Assembly: GCA_008975185.1 (NCBI GenBank)
Contig: BFAU01000095.1
Coordinates: 1 to 9,762 of the forward strand
DNA: 9,762 nt
Direction: 5' to 3'
DNA from: a bacterium MnTg04
Lineage (GTDB): Bacteria > Pseudomonadota > Gammaproteobacteria > Steroidobacterales > MnTg04
This document shows positions 1 through 7,475 of this stretch, one piece after another. Position 1 is the first letter of the stretch. Every line of letters begins with the position of its first letter. Under the pieces are notes generated by a model that was given only the letters and a program-made list of their open reading frames with translations, was not told where the DNA came from and ran no database searches. The position numbers were made by a program, and so were the translations under genes.

Positions 1-198
1 CTGGCTGTCGGGAAGATCCAGATCAAGGAGGACGACGCCCGGCTCCCGGTCCTTCAGGCTGCCAAGCGCTTCGTCCAGCGTACCGCTAATTTCAATCCGG
101 TATTCCGAACCCGCCGGTGATTCGAGTGCGCCAACCACGAGGTCCTTGATCCTGCGGTTGTCTGTAATCAACAGGACTAGGGACTGCTCTTGCTGCAC
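1..198 (-). CDS. Response regulator receiver domain (5' part only)
   Basis: Reverse-strand translation from a GTG at 198-196 gives 66 residues with no stop before the window edge. An in-frame TAA lies two codons upstream of the GTG, so the start cannot be further out. AAGGG sits about 10 nt before it. The protein opens with a hydrophobic strand ending in an acidic residue (LVLLITDN, Asp13), and residues 55-64 read VVLLDLDLPD. This matches the CheY-type receiver fold: Asp13 for the metal-binding pocket and Asp59 as the expected phospho-acceptor. The usual N-terminal Asp-Asp pair is Thr-Asp here. The LLDLxLPDSQ wording is common in receivers fused to GGDEF, EAL or histidine-kinase modules, but the output domain lies outside the window, so the role is unknown beyond signal reception. 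It is on the same strand as the thioredoxin lipoprotein but separated by 225 bp and a likely terminator, so probably a separate transcript. Confidence 0.78.
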   Translation of the reverse strand, partial: MQQEQSLVLLITDNRRIKDLVVGALESPAGSEYRIEISGTLDEALGSLKDREPGVVLLDLDLPDSQ

Positions 199-376
199 TG
201 CACATTATCCCTTTGTCAATGATACCAATCGAGCGTTTCGGTCCTGAGAATACCGAATTTTACGGCGAATGTGACCGGTACGGCTGTATCAGGCAAGAAC
301 TCTCCGGCATCGGCCTGCGCCCTGCAGCCAAACATGGATACGGGCGTTTCACTCAGATATCCGGGCACCCTGGACC

Positions 377-404
377 AAAAACGTGCGCAACGCATTATTG
401 CACG
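377..404 (-). terminator. Possible rho-independent terminator after the thioredoxin lipoprotein gene
   Basis: Reading the minus strand from 404, the sequence CGTGC, a 13-nt loop, GCACG and then TTTTT forms a short hairpin followed by a run of five U. It starts 20 nt after the TGA of the thioredoxin-like gene. An alternative pairing uses an inner GCAA/TTGC stem with a two-base bulge. The position is right for a terminator, but the five-base stem is weak. Confidence 0.42.
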
Positions 405-423
405 GATGCGGAAAAGCGGATAC

Positions 424-2031
424 TCAGGCCTCGGCCAAAAAGGAATCGCAGGTGACTCGCGCCTCGTCGGTTTCGGGAATCCCTGGGCAAATAGTTTGCA
501 TTTTTGTGCGGATCAGGCGGATGCTCTCGATGTTGACGCCTTCTGCATTCCACTGTCTGAAATGGCGATCGAGTTTTTCGAGCCTTGCCCTGGTACGTTG
601 GTAAAAAGCGTTTTCCTGCCCGTGAAGTTCTTCAAAAACACGGAGGGTTTCCTTTTCAATAAGGCTGGTGTTGGCCGGGACCAGATCGAGGAGGCCGACC
701 AGGTAGTTGTATCCCCACTGAAATCGCGTGGCAGTCCCGCTTGATTCGTCATAGGCCCGCCGCAGCCAGTCGACCGCTTCTTCCGTCCTGCCGGCACGTT
801 CGGCGAGTTCGGCCAGGTCGAGCATGAAGTAAAAAGGCGAATGCGACTTTTCGAGTTCCCGGGTCAGCAACTTCGTCGCTTTCTCATCCATGCCGGCTTC
901 CGACAATATATTCCAGGCCGCGTTAATTACGGCCTGGCGTTCATAAGGGGTGACTGCCTGCCGGTCTGCCCAGTCAATATGATCGGCTATCTTTTGCTGA
1001 AACTCGGGCGATAGCGGCTTGTCCGGGTTGTCCACCCTTGCCATCCGGATACGGCCGCGGCTGGTGTACAGTCTTTCCATGATCGAAATCTGCGGATTAT
1101 TCGCGACGATGTTCAGGACCTGGCCCCACAAACCGAGCAGCGAGGCACGACGCGGGCTGTCTGTGTCGGTAAATGCACGCGCCATATCCGCCGATGAAAA
1201 AAGCACGAATTCGAGATTGGCCAGAACCAGTTTTTGGTTTTTCAGCAAGGCGCGGAGTTTTTCAAGCGCAACATTCCTGAGATCCTCATTCGGTACCAAC
1301 GGGCTTTCGTCGTCGGTCGTCGCTTCGGCAATCGCGGACAGGTATCTGGTGTCGATTCGGCTGCACGCCTCGACCAATACCGACGGGCAGGTGGCAGACA
1401 AGGTCTCGAAAAGCTCGAGCTTGTCAAAGCTCGCCAAAATTCTCTCGTTGTCCTGCTCCCAGCTGTAATAAGCCAGCAACCAGTATTCTTTTTCGTTCAA
1501 CGATGGCCCACGACCGGTAACGCGATCGATGAGTCTCACGACCGGCTGAATATTGCTGAGTGCCAGGTCCAGTATTCGGTTATAGCGCTCGATATCGATG
1601 CCGCCGGGGATACGGGTTATTTCATCGCCTTGTGGCGAATAGACGATCATGGTCGGATAGCCCATGACACCGAAATCTTCGCCAATGCGCTGGGCGTCGT
1701 TGGCATCGCCATCAAGATAGACCGGTACAAAAAACCTGGATTTCGCGACAAATTCCTGACGATTGAAAATAGTGGATTTGATCTGGTTGCATGGCGGGCA
1801 CCAGTCCGCACCCCAATAGAGGAATATCGGCTTGTCCTGTTTTTTAGCCGCAGCAAAAGCTTCCTCGGGAGATCCCTCGAACCACCGGATTTTGACGGCC
1901 GTAACCTGGTTCGATGAATCGACTTCCGCGCCATCCGGCGTTTCCGAGTCGTTGCCGCCGCTGCATCCGGCCAGACCCATCGCCGTGAGAAGGAGCAGGC
2001 TCGCTGGCAGTATCATTTGCTTTGGGATCAT
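424..2031 (-). CDS. Thioredoxin-domain lipoprotein with long helical C-terminal region
   Basis: This 535-residue protein is predicted to be exported and lipid-anchored. A hydrophobic signal peptide ends in a lipobox (Leu20-Ala-Gly-Cys23); Ser at +2 favours outer-membrane sorting by the usual Lol rule. Residues about 50-160 form a thioredoxin fold resembling the thioredoxin_7/DsbD C-terminal group: WGADWCPPC places the redox pair at Cys78 and Cys81, and GYPT gives the cis-Pro at 126. Such domains reduce or shuffle disulfides in the periplasm. The remaining 370 residues look all-helical and partly TPR-like (around 400-430), and I assign no known domain there. They contain further cysteines (for example 215, 223, 515, 528), which is unusual for a simple reductant. 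The start at 2031 has no strong ribosome site; Met6 is an alternative that still leaves a signal peptide. It is transcribed divergently from the DUF819 gene. The redox domain is certain in kind; the substrate is unknown. Confidence 0.88.
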   Translation of the reverse strand: MIPKQMILPASLLLLTAMGLAGCSGGNDSETPDGAEVDSSNQVTAVKIRWFEGSPEEAFAAAKKQDKPIFLYWGADWCPPCNQIKSTIFNRQEFVAKSRFFVPVYLDGDANDAQRIGEDFGVMGYPTMIVYSPQGDEITRIPGGIDIERYNRILDLALSNIQPVVRLIDRVTGRGPSLNEKEYWLLAYYSWEQDNERILASFDKLELFETLSATCPSVLVEACSRIDTRYLSAIAEATTDDESPLVPNEDLRNVALEKLRALLKNQKLVLANLEFVLFSSADMARAFTDTDSPRRASLLGLWGQVLNIVANNPQISIMERLYTSRGRIRMARVDNPDKPLSPEFQQKIADHIDWADRQAVTPYERQAVINAAWNILSEAGMDEKATKLLTRELEKSHSPFYFMLDLAELAERAGRTEEAVDWLRRAYDESSGTATRFQWGYNYLVGLLDLVPANTSLIEKETLRVFEELHGQENAFYQRTRARLEKLDRHFRQWNAEGVNIESIRLIRTKMQTICPGIPETDEARVTCDSFLAEA

Positions 2032-2317
2032 CGGGTATTCCGGTATTCAACGATAATGCAAGCAGCTTATTGGATTATTTCCGTTTGTAAAGACCGGATC
2101 GACAAGCAATGGGTACATTCGGGTTCCTCTTGACATAGGCTGGAGGAAAGTCATGCTGGCTGGAGAGCATTGGCGGGGGTCAGCCTTGGCGAAATACGCG
2201 GGCCAGCGTTTTCCAGGGTATGGTTGGCGGCCTTCGCCCATGCATTGGCAATTTATCGAAGACCGGATTGCCGGCGCCAGACCAAATGAAGAAAAATCAG
2301 TGGGAGCAGAAACAGCG
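2032..2317. other. Divergent intergenic region with an orphan ribosome site
   Basis: This 286-bp stretch separates the divergent thioredoxin lipoprotein and DUF819 genes and should hold both promoters. I could not place convincing -35/-10 pairs; a TTGACA at 2130-2135 has no matching -10. It does contain the best Shine-Dalgarno of the area, GGAGGA at 2142-2147, five bases before an ATG at 2153. That ATG opens a 55-codon frame which runs in phase into the DUF819 gene. The frame has lower G/C at third positions than the downstream gene, especially just before 2318, and resembles no domain I know. It may be a leader, an N-terminal extension, or chance. Confidence 0.5.
2091..2268. repeat. 9-bp direct repeat flanking about 160 bp (possible small inserted element)
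   Basis: AGACCGGAT occurs at 2091-2099 and again at 2260-2268. The segment between them begins CGACAAGCAATG and ends in bases whose reverse complement begins TCGATAAATTGCCAATG, so the ends are weakly inverted. A 9-bp duplication with imperfect inverted ends would fit a short non-autonomous (MITE-like) insertion, but a single 9-bp match in a region this size is only mildly improbable by chance. Confidence 0.2.
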
Positions 2318-3475
2318 ATGATTCAATCACCGATTGGCGTCTTGCTCGCGCTGGTTACTGTGGCCGCTTTTTTCTTTTATCTGGAAAAAAGCACCGGATG
2401 GAAAGTCTTCAACCTGTTTCCGCCGCTGCTTTTTATATATGCGACGCCGGTCCTGCTGAATAATCTTGGCGTCATGCCCGCCGACTCGGTTGTGTACACC
2501 GGCATGCGCGATTTCGGCCTGCCGGTTTTTATTACGCTGATGCTGTTGTCGGTTGATATCGGAGCCGCGGTTCGGGTGATGGGTAAGGGTGTCCTGGTCA
2601 TGTTGCTCGGTAGCGTCGGTGTGGTCGTCGGCGGTGTAGTTTCTTTTATGGTCGTGCACGGCTGGCTGGCGGAAGACGCCTGGAAGGGGTGGGGTGCGCT
2701 CGCCGGGAGCTGGATCGGCGGCACCGGCAACATGGCGGCCGTGGCCGGCGCACTGGACACGTCACCCGAGCAATTGGGCCTGGCGGTTCTCGCCGACAAT
2801 CTTGTCTACGTAGTCTGGTTACCGATCTTGCTGGGGTCCAAGGCTTTCGCCGAGCGCTTTAACCGCTGGACCAAGGTGTCGGTCAATCGAGTGGCCGACA
2901 TGGAGAAGGCGGCCATGAAACTGCACAGGGATGACACGCCGCCGGAAATGCGCGACTACCTGTTCCTGGCATTTATCGCCTTTGGGGTTACCTGGCTCGC
3001 GGCCTGGATTGCGCCGCTGCTGCCCGAATTCCCACCTGTACTGTCGACATCGACGTGGAATTTGCTGCTGGTCACGACTTTCGCGCTGGCCCTGTCCTTT
3101 ACCGGCGCCAGGAAGATAGCCGGGTCGCACAACATCGCGATGGCGATTATCTATATATTCGTTGCCAGCATGGGTGCGAGAGCATCGATGGAAGGGCTCG
3201 GGCAAGCCCCGGCGTTTGTCCTCGGAGCCTTTATCTGGATCAGTATCCACGGGGCGTTTTGCCTGGCCGGTGCGTGGCTGTTCCGGGTCGATGTGCACAG
3301 CGCGGCAATCGCCTCGGCGGCAAATATCGGGGGCGCCGCTTCGGCGCCGGTCGTTGCTGCATATCACAAACAAAGCCTCGTACCGGTCGCGATACTGATG
3401 GCCCTGATTGGTTATGCGATCGGCAATTACCTGGCTTTGCTGACTGCCCGCCTCGCTTTCTGGGTCAGCAGTTGA
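2318..3475 (+). CDS. DUF819 (YjcL-like) polytopic inner-membrane protein
   Basis: From this ATG the protein is 385 residues, close to the usual length of the DUF819 family, and it begins directly with the conserved first helix and its F-x-x-x-x-K-x-T-x-W-K surroundings (residues 19-29). About ten hydrophobic segments follow. Two family-typical glycine-rich stretches are visible: AGSWIGGTGNMAAV at 129-142 and SAANIGGAASAPVVA at 333-347, which in this family look like paired re-entrant or substrate-binding segments of a transporter. A charged cytoplasmic loop sits at about 176-212. The family is predicted to be a transporter, but no substrate is established that I know of. GGAG lies 11 nt upstream of the chosen start, rather far; an in-frame ATG at 2153 with a much better ribosome site would add 55 residues that do not look like family sequence. 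The rhomboid gene follows after 9 bp, so the two are very likely cotranscribed. Confidence 0.87.
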   Translation: MIQSPIGVLLALVTVAAFFFYLEKSTGWKVFNLFPPLLFIYATPVLLNNLGVMPADSVVYTGMRDFGLPVFITLMLLSVDIGAAVRVMGKGVLVMLLGSVGVVVGGVVSFMVVHGWLAEDAWKGWGALAGSWIGGTGNMAAVAGALDTSPEQLGLAVLADNLVYVVWLPILLGSKAFAERFNRWTKVSVNRVADMEKAAMKLHRDDTPPEMRDYLFLAFIAFGVTWLAAWIAPLLPEFPPVLSTSTWNLLLVTTFALALSFTGARKIAGSHNIAMAIIYIFVASMGARASMEGLGQAPAFVLGAFIWISIHGAFCLAGAWLFRVDVHSAAIASAANIGGAASAPVVAAYHKQSLVPVAILMALIGYAIGNYLALLTARLAFWVSS

Positions 3476-3484
3476 ACGCAGTCC

Positions 3485-4414
3485 ATGAGCTGGGACCAGG
3501 AACACCGGCCATTGCCCGATGACAGCGACTGGGTCGTGGTGTACGAATGCCGGTCGCTGGCCGTCTGCCAGGAACTGGCGCTGGTACTGCAGGCGATGGA
3601 CATACACTGCAAAATATCCGCCGAACCCCGGCACGCGTTGCTGGTGCCTGGCCCGGTCGCGAGCCGGGCGAACGAACAACTCCTTGCCTATCTGAGCGAG
3701 GCCCGCAAGCCGGTTCAGGCACAGCCGCCGGCGCCAAAGCAGTCCAGCGGCATCGCCGGAGTGGTTGCTTATGTCTCGCTGCTGCTGATGTTCGCCTATT
3801 GGCAGAGCCATCAGAGTTTTGGTGTCGACTGGCTGGCCAGTGGACGGATCGATTCCGCGGCCGTGTTGTCCGGTGAGTGGTGGCGGACCGTAACGGCACT
3901 GACCCTGCACCTGGATCTGGCCCACCTGACCGCGAACCTGGTGTTCGGCGCCGCGTTTGGTTATTTCGCGGGACAGCTTTTTGGTACCGGGCTGGCCTGG
4001 GCCGGTATTTTGCTGGGTGGTTCGCTCGGAAATTACCTGAACGCCTGGTTGCAAGGGCCGGGTCATCGTTCCATTGGCGCCTCTACCGCAATATTTGCCG
4101 CGCTGGGGTTGTTATCCGCGTTCACCTGGAGGCGATGGCGCAGACCCGATGAGAAACTGCTCAAACGCTGGTCGCCAATATTTGCCGGTATTGCACTGCT
4201 TGCCTATACCGGCGCCGGAGGCGAGCGAACCGATGTGTTGGCTCACCTGACAGGCTTTGTCTGCGGTCTGCTCATAGGAGGCGCCTACGGTGCGGCGGGA
4301 AAGCGAATCCTGCTGTCCGCACCGGCGCAAAGGATATTGGTGTTGCTTGCTTTGTTTGCCCTGACGCTAAGCTGGATGCTGGCGATTCAGTCGAATTCGG
4401 GGCGCCTGATCTGA
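3485..4414 (+). CDS. Rhomboid family intramembrane serine protease with extra N-terminal domain
   Basis: This 309-residue protein carries the rhomboid signature in order: Gly-Glu-Trp-Trp-Arg (130-134), the His142/His147/Asn151 motif of TM2, Gly-Ala-Ser-Thr with catalytic Ser200, and Ala-His-Leu-Thr-Gly-Phe with catalytic His254. The Ser-His dyad is complete, so an active protease that cuts transmembrane substrates within the inner membrane is expected. Six membrane segments can be traced from about residue 88 to 301. Residues 1-75 form a soluble cytoplasmic domain (WVVVYECRS, then an alpha/beta pattern) resembling the DUF2007-type or other small regulatory domains seen before some bacterial rhomboids; this assignment is tentative. 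The start is 9 bp after the DUF819 stop and has no strong ribosome site, which suggests translational coupling. Its last 28 bp overlap the end of the coiled-coil gene on the other strand. Substrate unknown. Confidence 0.92.
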   Translation: MSWDQEHRPLPDDSDWVVVYECRSLAVCQELALVLQAMDIHCKISAEPRHALLVPGPVASRANEQLLAYLSEARKPVQAQPPAPKQSSGIAGVVAYVSLLLMFAYWQSHQSFGVDWLASGRIDSAAVLSGEWWRTVTALTLHLDLAHLTANLVFGAAFGYFAGQLFGTGLAWAGILLGGSLGNYLNAWLQGPGHRSIGASTAIFAALGLLSAFTWRRWRRPDEKLLKRWSPIFAGIALLAYTGAGGERTDVLAHLTGFVCGLLIGGAYGAAGKRILLSAPAQRILVLLALFALTLSWMLAIQSNSGRLI

Positions 4415-6192
4415 ACAGTGGCCGCGACCTCACCGCTGCTTTCGCTGGGTGTATCGGCCTGACCGCTCGCGCCGGCTTGTGCCGCTGAAGATTCATCTGT
4501 TCTGACCGTCTTCGCTCTTGGCATGGCGATCGTATGGTCGTCCCGGTCTTTACTGGCAAGTTTGTGGAAGCGATTGCGCAGGTCAGCCAGCGACTTTTGT
4601 ATTACCTTCATGGAAAGTTCTTTTTTTGCCAGCTGGCCTTTGAGTTCAGCGATTTGAAGCCGCTGGTCCTTGTCGGCGACCGGCTCTGCCGCTGCCAACT
4701 GTTCCGCATTCAGCTTGAATGCCTGCGTCTCGTCGCCGGAATCAAGGCGTCCTGATTCACCTGTACCGTTCGCTTTCTGATTGAGAATTTCCGACTGCAG
4801 GCTCTCAATCAACTTCTGCTTCTCTTCGAGCTTGGCTTTGTATTGTGAAACCTTGGCATCGCTTTTTCTGTTCTCGCTGCGCTTCTTGTTATGTTGGTCT
4901 ATGTCGCCTTGTAACTCTTCGATCAATTCCTGTTGCGCCTTGTTACTGGTTTCCAGGCCCTGGTAACGTTGCGTGACGGCCTTCGCCGCATTCTGGAACT
5001 TGTCCAGGTCCCGGCGTTGATTGCCGAGTTTTACCCGCAGTTCTTCATTCTGGATCTGGAAACGAATGTCGCGAGACTGAATCGCGCTCATGCTCAGCGT
5101 GTCCTCGCCCGCTGGTTTTTCGCCGGCCCGGGCTTGTGCCAAACGGGCTTCCAGCATCCGGACTTTGACTTTTATTTCCTCAACGGTTTGTCTTAATTCA
5201 CTGATCTTGGTCCGGGCCTCCGTTTTTTCTCTGAGGAAGAGATCTGTACCTTTCTTGAGTGCCCGATTATTGAACTCGAGCGACTCGATTTTTTTCCGAA
5301 GTTCGCTTGCCGTTTGATCGGCTGCCTGAACTGTGCCCTCCATATTGGAAAGTTTGTTCAGTTGCTCGCGGGCGTGCTCAAGTTCGTCCTGAAGCTTCCG
5401 TGTTTTCTTTTCACTCGCCTCGAACTCGCTGTTGTCGTTTTTCTGCTTGTCGAGTTGCTCGCGCGCCTGCTCGAGTTCACCGCGGAGCTCCTGTATTTTT
5501 TTCTCGTTGACCTCGATGACGTCGTTGTCTGTCGCCTGCCTGGCCAGTTGTGCGCGGGCCTGCTCGAGTTCGCTGCACAACTCCTGGACCTTTTTCTCAT
5601 TTACATCGAAAGCGCCGTGGTCTCTTCGCTGTTTGTCCAGCGCAGACTGCGACTCATCAAGTTTTCGCTCCAGTGCCTGTCTCTCCGTCCGCAATGCAAC
5701 CAGGTCCTTGCGCAGGCGGCTTATCTGCTCGGCTTGTTCCCGGGAAAAAGTTTTTTCAGTTTCGAGTTCGGCCTTGACCGCATCGGCTATTGCGGTAAAT
5801 TCTGTTCCGGAAGAATCAACCGCTTTGCCGGACATCGCTTCCAGCCGGGAAATCTCTTTGACCTTTTTTTTCAGATCTTTTCGCAGTCGTGACGATTCGG
5901 CTTTCCAGTCGTCGCGATTTTCCTCGGCGAGTTTCCGATCTTCCTTGTGCTTTTTCGTTTTGTTTTTCAGGCTATCGATTTTCCCGTTGAGGAAATCGAT
6001 TTGCTCGTCGGTCGGAAGGTGTTTTATTTGCCTGTGAAGTTCCCGGGTCAGTGATTGCTGATCGCCTAGGTCGGCTTTGAGCGCGGAGATCAGTGTCTCC
6101 CATTCACCGAAGGTGCGGGACAGGCGCGACAATGCCTTGCGCGCCGCGCGGCGAACGTCTTCTACAGTCTTCGCTTGTTCCATCCCATCCAT
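4387..6192 (-). CDS. Large cytoplasmic coiled-coil protein, function unknown
   Basis: This 601-residue protein has no signal peptide and no membrane segment. Nearly everything from about 65 to 545 is charged heptad sequence rich in Glu, Lys, Gln, Arg and Leu, as in long coiled-coil rods. Four tandem 31-residue units occupy residues 167-290. A short N-terminal helical part (about 8-60) seems less repetitive and might be the specific domain. The C-terminal 50 residues are Ser/Ala/Gly-rich and probably disordered, ending in a short RRPEFD tail. There is one cysteine (206). Such proteins are often scaffolds, SMC-like or polar-organising factors, but nothing here identifies one: there is no Walker motif or known head domain. 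The ATG at 6192 follows AAGGGCAGG; Met4 is a possible alternative start. It is transcribed away from the MscS operon across a 167-bp gap on the same strand. The reading frame itself is secure because of its length and coherent coiled-coil composition. Confidence 0.85.
   Translation of the reverse strand: MDGMEQAKTVEDVRRAARKALSRLSRTFGEWETLISALKADLGDQQSLTRELHRQIKHLPTDEQIDFLNGKIDSLKNKTKKHKEDRKLAEENRDDWKAESSRLRKDLKKKVKEISRLEAMSGKAVDSSGTEFTAIADAVKAELETEKTFSREQAEQISRLRKDLVALRTERQALERKLDESQSALDKQRRDHGAFDVNEKKVQELCSELEQARAQLARQATDNDVIEVNEKKIQELRGELEQAREQLDKQKNDNSEFEASEKKTRKLQDELEHAREQLNKLSNMEGTVQAADQTASELRKKIESLEFNNRALKKGTDLFLREKTEARTKISELRQTVEEIKVKVRMLEARLAQARAGEKPAGEDTLSMSAIQSRDIRFQIQNEELRVKLGNQRRDLDKFQNAAKAVTQRYQGLETSNKAQQELIEELQGDIDQHNKKRSENRKSDAKVSQYKAKLEEKQKLIESLQSEILNQKANGTGESGRLDSGDETQAFKLNAEQLAAAEPVADKDQRLQIAELKGQLAKKELSMKVIQKSLADLRNRFHKLASKDRDDHTIAMPRAKTVRTDESSAAQAGASGQADTPSESSGEVAATVQIRRPEFD
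5323..5694 (-). repeat. Four tandem 93-bp (31-residue) coiled-coil repeats inside the coding region
   Basis: Units lie at 5602-5694 (most diverged), 5509-5601, 5416-5508 and 5323-5415. Each encodes a pattern close to N/S-E-K-K-x-x-x-L-x-x-E-L-E-Q-A-R-x-Q-L, followed by a linker rich in Lys, Asn and Asp. Units two and three share NEKK and ELEQAR with clear DNA-level similarity. The period of 31 is four heptads plus three residues, so each unit shifts the heptad register by three. Confidence 0.8.
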
Positions 6193-6359
6193 ATTGGGCC
6201 TGCCCTTTTGCCTGTGTCTGCCGGCGCAACAGCTTCACCGCGCCGTCCCTGGCTGACTGATTATGACAAATATTGTATTACCCGCGGCCGCAGTGATGCG
6301 ATGCTTGTCACATTTTGAGCAGTCGGTCGGTATGGGAAAAGGCTTGAGAAACAGGCGGA
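6193..6359. other. Intergenic gap between the MscS and coiled-coil genes
   Basis: This 167-bp gap lies between two minus-strand genes and presumably contains the end of the MscS transcript and the promoter of the coiled-coil gene. AT-rich sequence at about 6262-6282 (minus strand TAATACAATATTTGTCATAAT) offers several -10-like hexamers, but I see no well-spaced -35 partner and no clear terminator hairpin. A GCGGCCGC palindrome lies next to it. Confidence 0.4.
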
Positions 6360-7475
6360 TTAGTCTGACTTTCTGTCGGGAAATTCCTTGATGTAGAGAT
6401 CCTGCTTGGCAAACGGAATCTCGATCTGGTGTTTATTGAATTCCTTGTAGATTTGCTGGTGCAGCTGGTCCAGGATACGACCGCGAAGCACCGGCTGCTC
6501 GACCCACCCCAATAGCTCGAATTCAAGGCCCGATGGGCCGAATCGGCGGAAGCGGACCCGAGCTTCCGGTTTTCGACAAAGATCGGAGCAGTCGTGCGCG
6601 ATGTCCATCAGCACTTTTCTCACCAGGTCGATATCGCAGCCGTAGGCTGCACTGACCGCGACCCGGATGCGATGTTTCTCATGGGGGCCGCCGCTTTCAT
6701 TGAAAATCTTGCTGTTCCCCATGACCCCGTTGGGGATGGTGACTTCGACGTCGTCCCGGGTCAGCAGTCGCGTGCTGCGCATGCCGATATGGGTTACTTC
6801 GCCACGCTCGCCTGAATCCAGGACGATGAAGTCGCCGACCTTGTATGGCGCATCCGCGAGTATGGACATGCCGGCGAAAAGATTGGCCAGGGTGTCCTTG
6901 GCGGCAAAGCTCAGGGCCAGCCCGACGATTCCGGCGGACGCCAGCCAGGCGGTGACATTGATATTCCATGCCAGCATAACCATGTAAATCCCGATTGCGG
7001 CCAAGGCGATGACGGCCAGGTTGATCAGTAGAGGCTGGGTACGTGGCTGAATTATGTTGAACGAATGCTGCTGATTGCCCACGTACCCGATCAGCATGCG
7101 GGCGAATTGCATGGAGAATTGCAGCAAGACGATAATAGCGATGGTCTTGAGTATGGCCAGCGTCGCGAATGTCGGAGTGGCAGGCATTTTGAGCCACAAG
7201 GTGGCGACGCCCAGACCGGTGAGAATAACCGCCAGCCGCAGCGGCCGATGCAGGATCTCGATCAGGTTGTCGTCAAAGGTATTCTTCGTCCGCGATGTCC
7301 AGCGCCCGATGACCCGTGACAGGACACGATCGACGATGCGCGACAGTATCCAAGACAGCAGGACGATGACCGCGGCCTGGACCAAGCGGTACGGACCCAA
7401 TACTGAAAACAAAGGCAGAAGTTTGTCCGACAGGAAGTCCACCAGGGGGTTTCCGCTCGGATCAGTCTGTTCCAT
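6360..7475 (-). CDS. MscS-family mechanosensitive ion channel
   Basis: The protein is 371 residues from the chosen ATG at 7475, which has a strong AAGGAG at 7483-7488 seven bases upstream; the frame stays open 30 codons further, but those codons lie inside the preceding gene. Hydrophobic segments are seen at about 31-48, 81-98, 108-128, 150-170 and 177-202. The last is the MscS pore helix TM3: Gly/Ala-rich AGIVGLALSFAAKDTLANLF, then ADAPYKVGDFI, leading into the beta domain (IPNG at 247-250) and the alpha/beta cytoplasmic vestibule to the C terminus. With five rather than three helices it resembles the larger YnaI/YbdG-like branch. It would open under membrane tension at the inner membrane and release small solutes. 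It is the last gene of the oxygenase operon and overlaps its neighbour by 14 nt, so its translation is likely coupled to that of the hydroxylase. Confidence 0.94.
   Translation of the reverse strand: MEQTDPSGNPLVDFLSDKLLPLFSVLGPYRLVQAAVIVLLSWILSRIVDRVLSRVIGRWTSRTKNTFDDNLIEILHRPLRLAVILTGLGVATLWLKMPATPTFATLAILKTIAIIVLLQFSMQFARMLIGYVGNQQHSFNIIQPRTQPLLINLAVIALAAIGIYMVMLAWNINVTAWLASAGIVGLALSFAAKDTLANLFAGMSILADAPYKVGDFIVLDSGERGEVTHIGMRSTRLLTRDDVEVTIPNGVMGNSKIFNESGGPHEKHRIRVAVSAAYGCDIDLVRKVLMDIAHDCSDLCRKPEARVRFRRFGPSGLEFELLGWVEQPVLRGRILDQLHQQIYKEFNKHQIEIPFAKQDLYIKEFPDRKSD

Noticed and set aside
271..744. 157-codon plus-strand open frame at the end of the thioredoxin lipoprotein gene
   Set aside because: Mostly antisense to the lipoprotein coding region, with no recognisable fold and no good ribosome site.
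1234..1917. 227-codon plus-strand open frame inside the thioredoxin lipoprotein gene
   Set aside because: Entirely antisense to a coding region with a clear lipobox and CPPC motif; no domain recognised.
2075..2170. 31-codon minus-strand frame in the divergent intergenic region
   Set aside because: Has a preceding stop and an ATG but no ribosome site; too short to support, though it overlaps the possible inserted element.
2047..2241. 64-codon minus-strand frame upstream of the thioredoxin lipoprotein
   Set aside because: No ribosome site and no recognisable sequence; lies in the shared promoter region.
2819..4066. 415-codon minus-strand open frame spanning the DUF819 and rhomboid genes
   Set aside because: It runs across two well-supported genes and their junction, is rich in Arg, Gln and Gly with no domain, and is what high-GC antisense frames typically look like.
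5323..5694. Repeat array considered as a CRISPR
   Set aside because: Repeats are 93 bp, in frame, diverged and without spacers; they encode coiled coil.
5314..6037. Plus-strand open frames of about 190-200 codons opposite the coiled-coil gene
   Set aside because: They are rich in Ser, Phe, Leu and Arg as expected from the complement of Glu/Lys/Gln codons; the coiled-coil frame explains the sequence.
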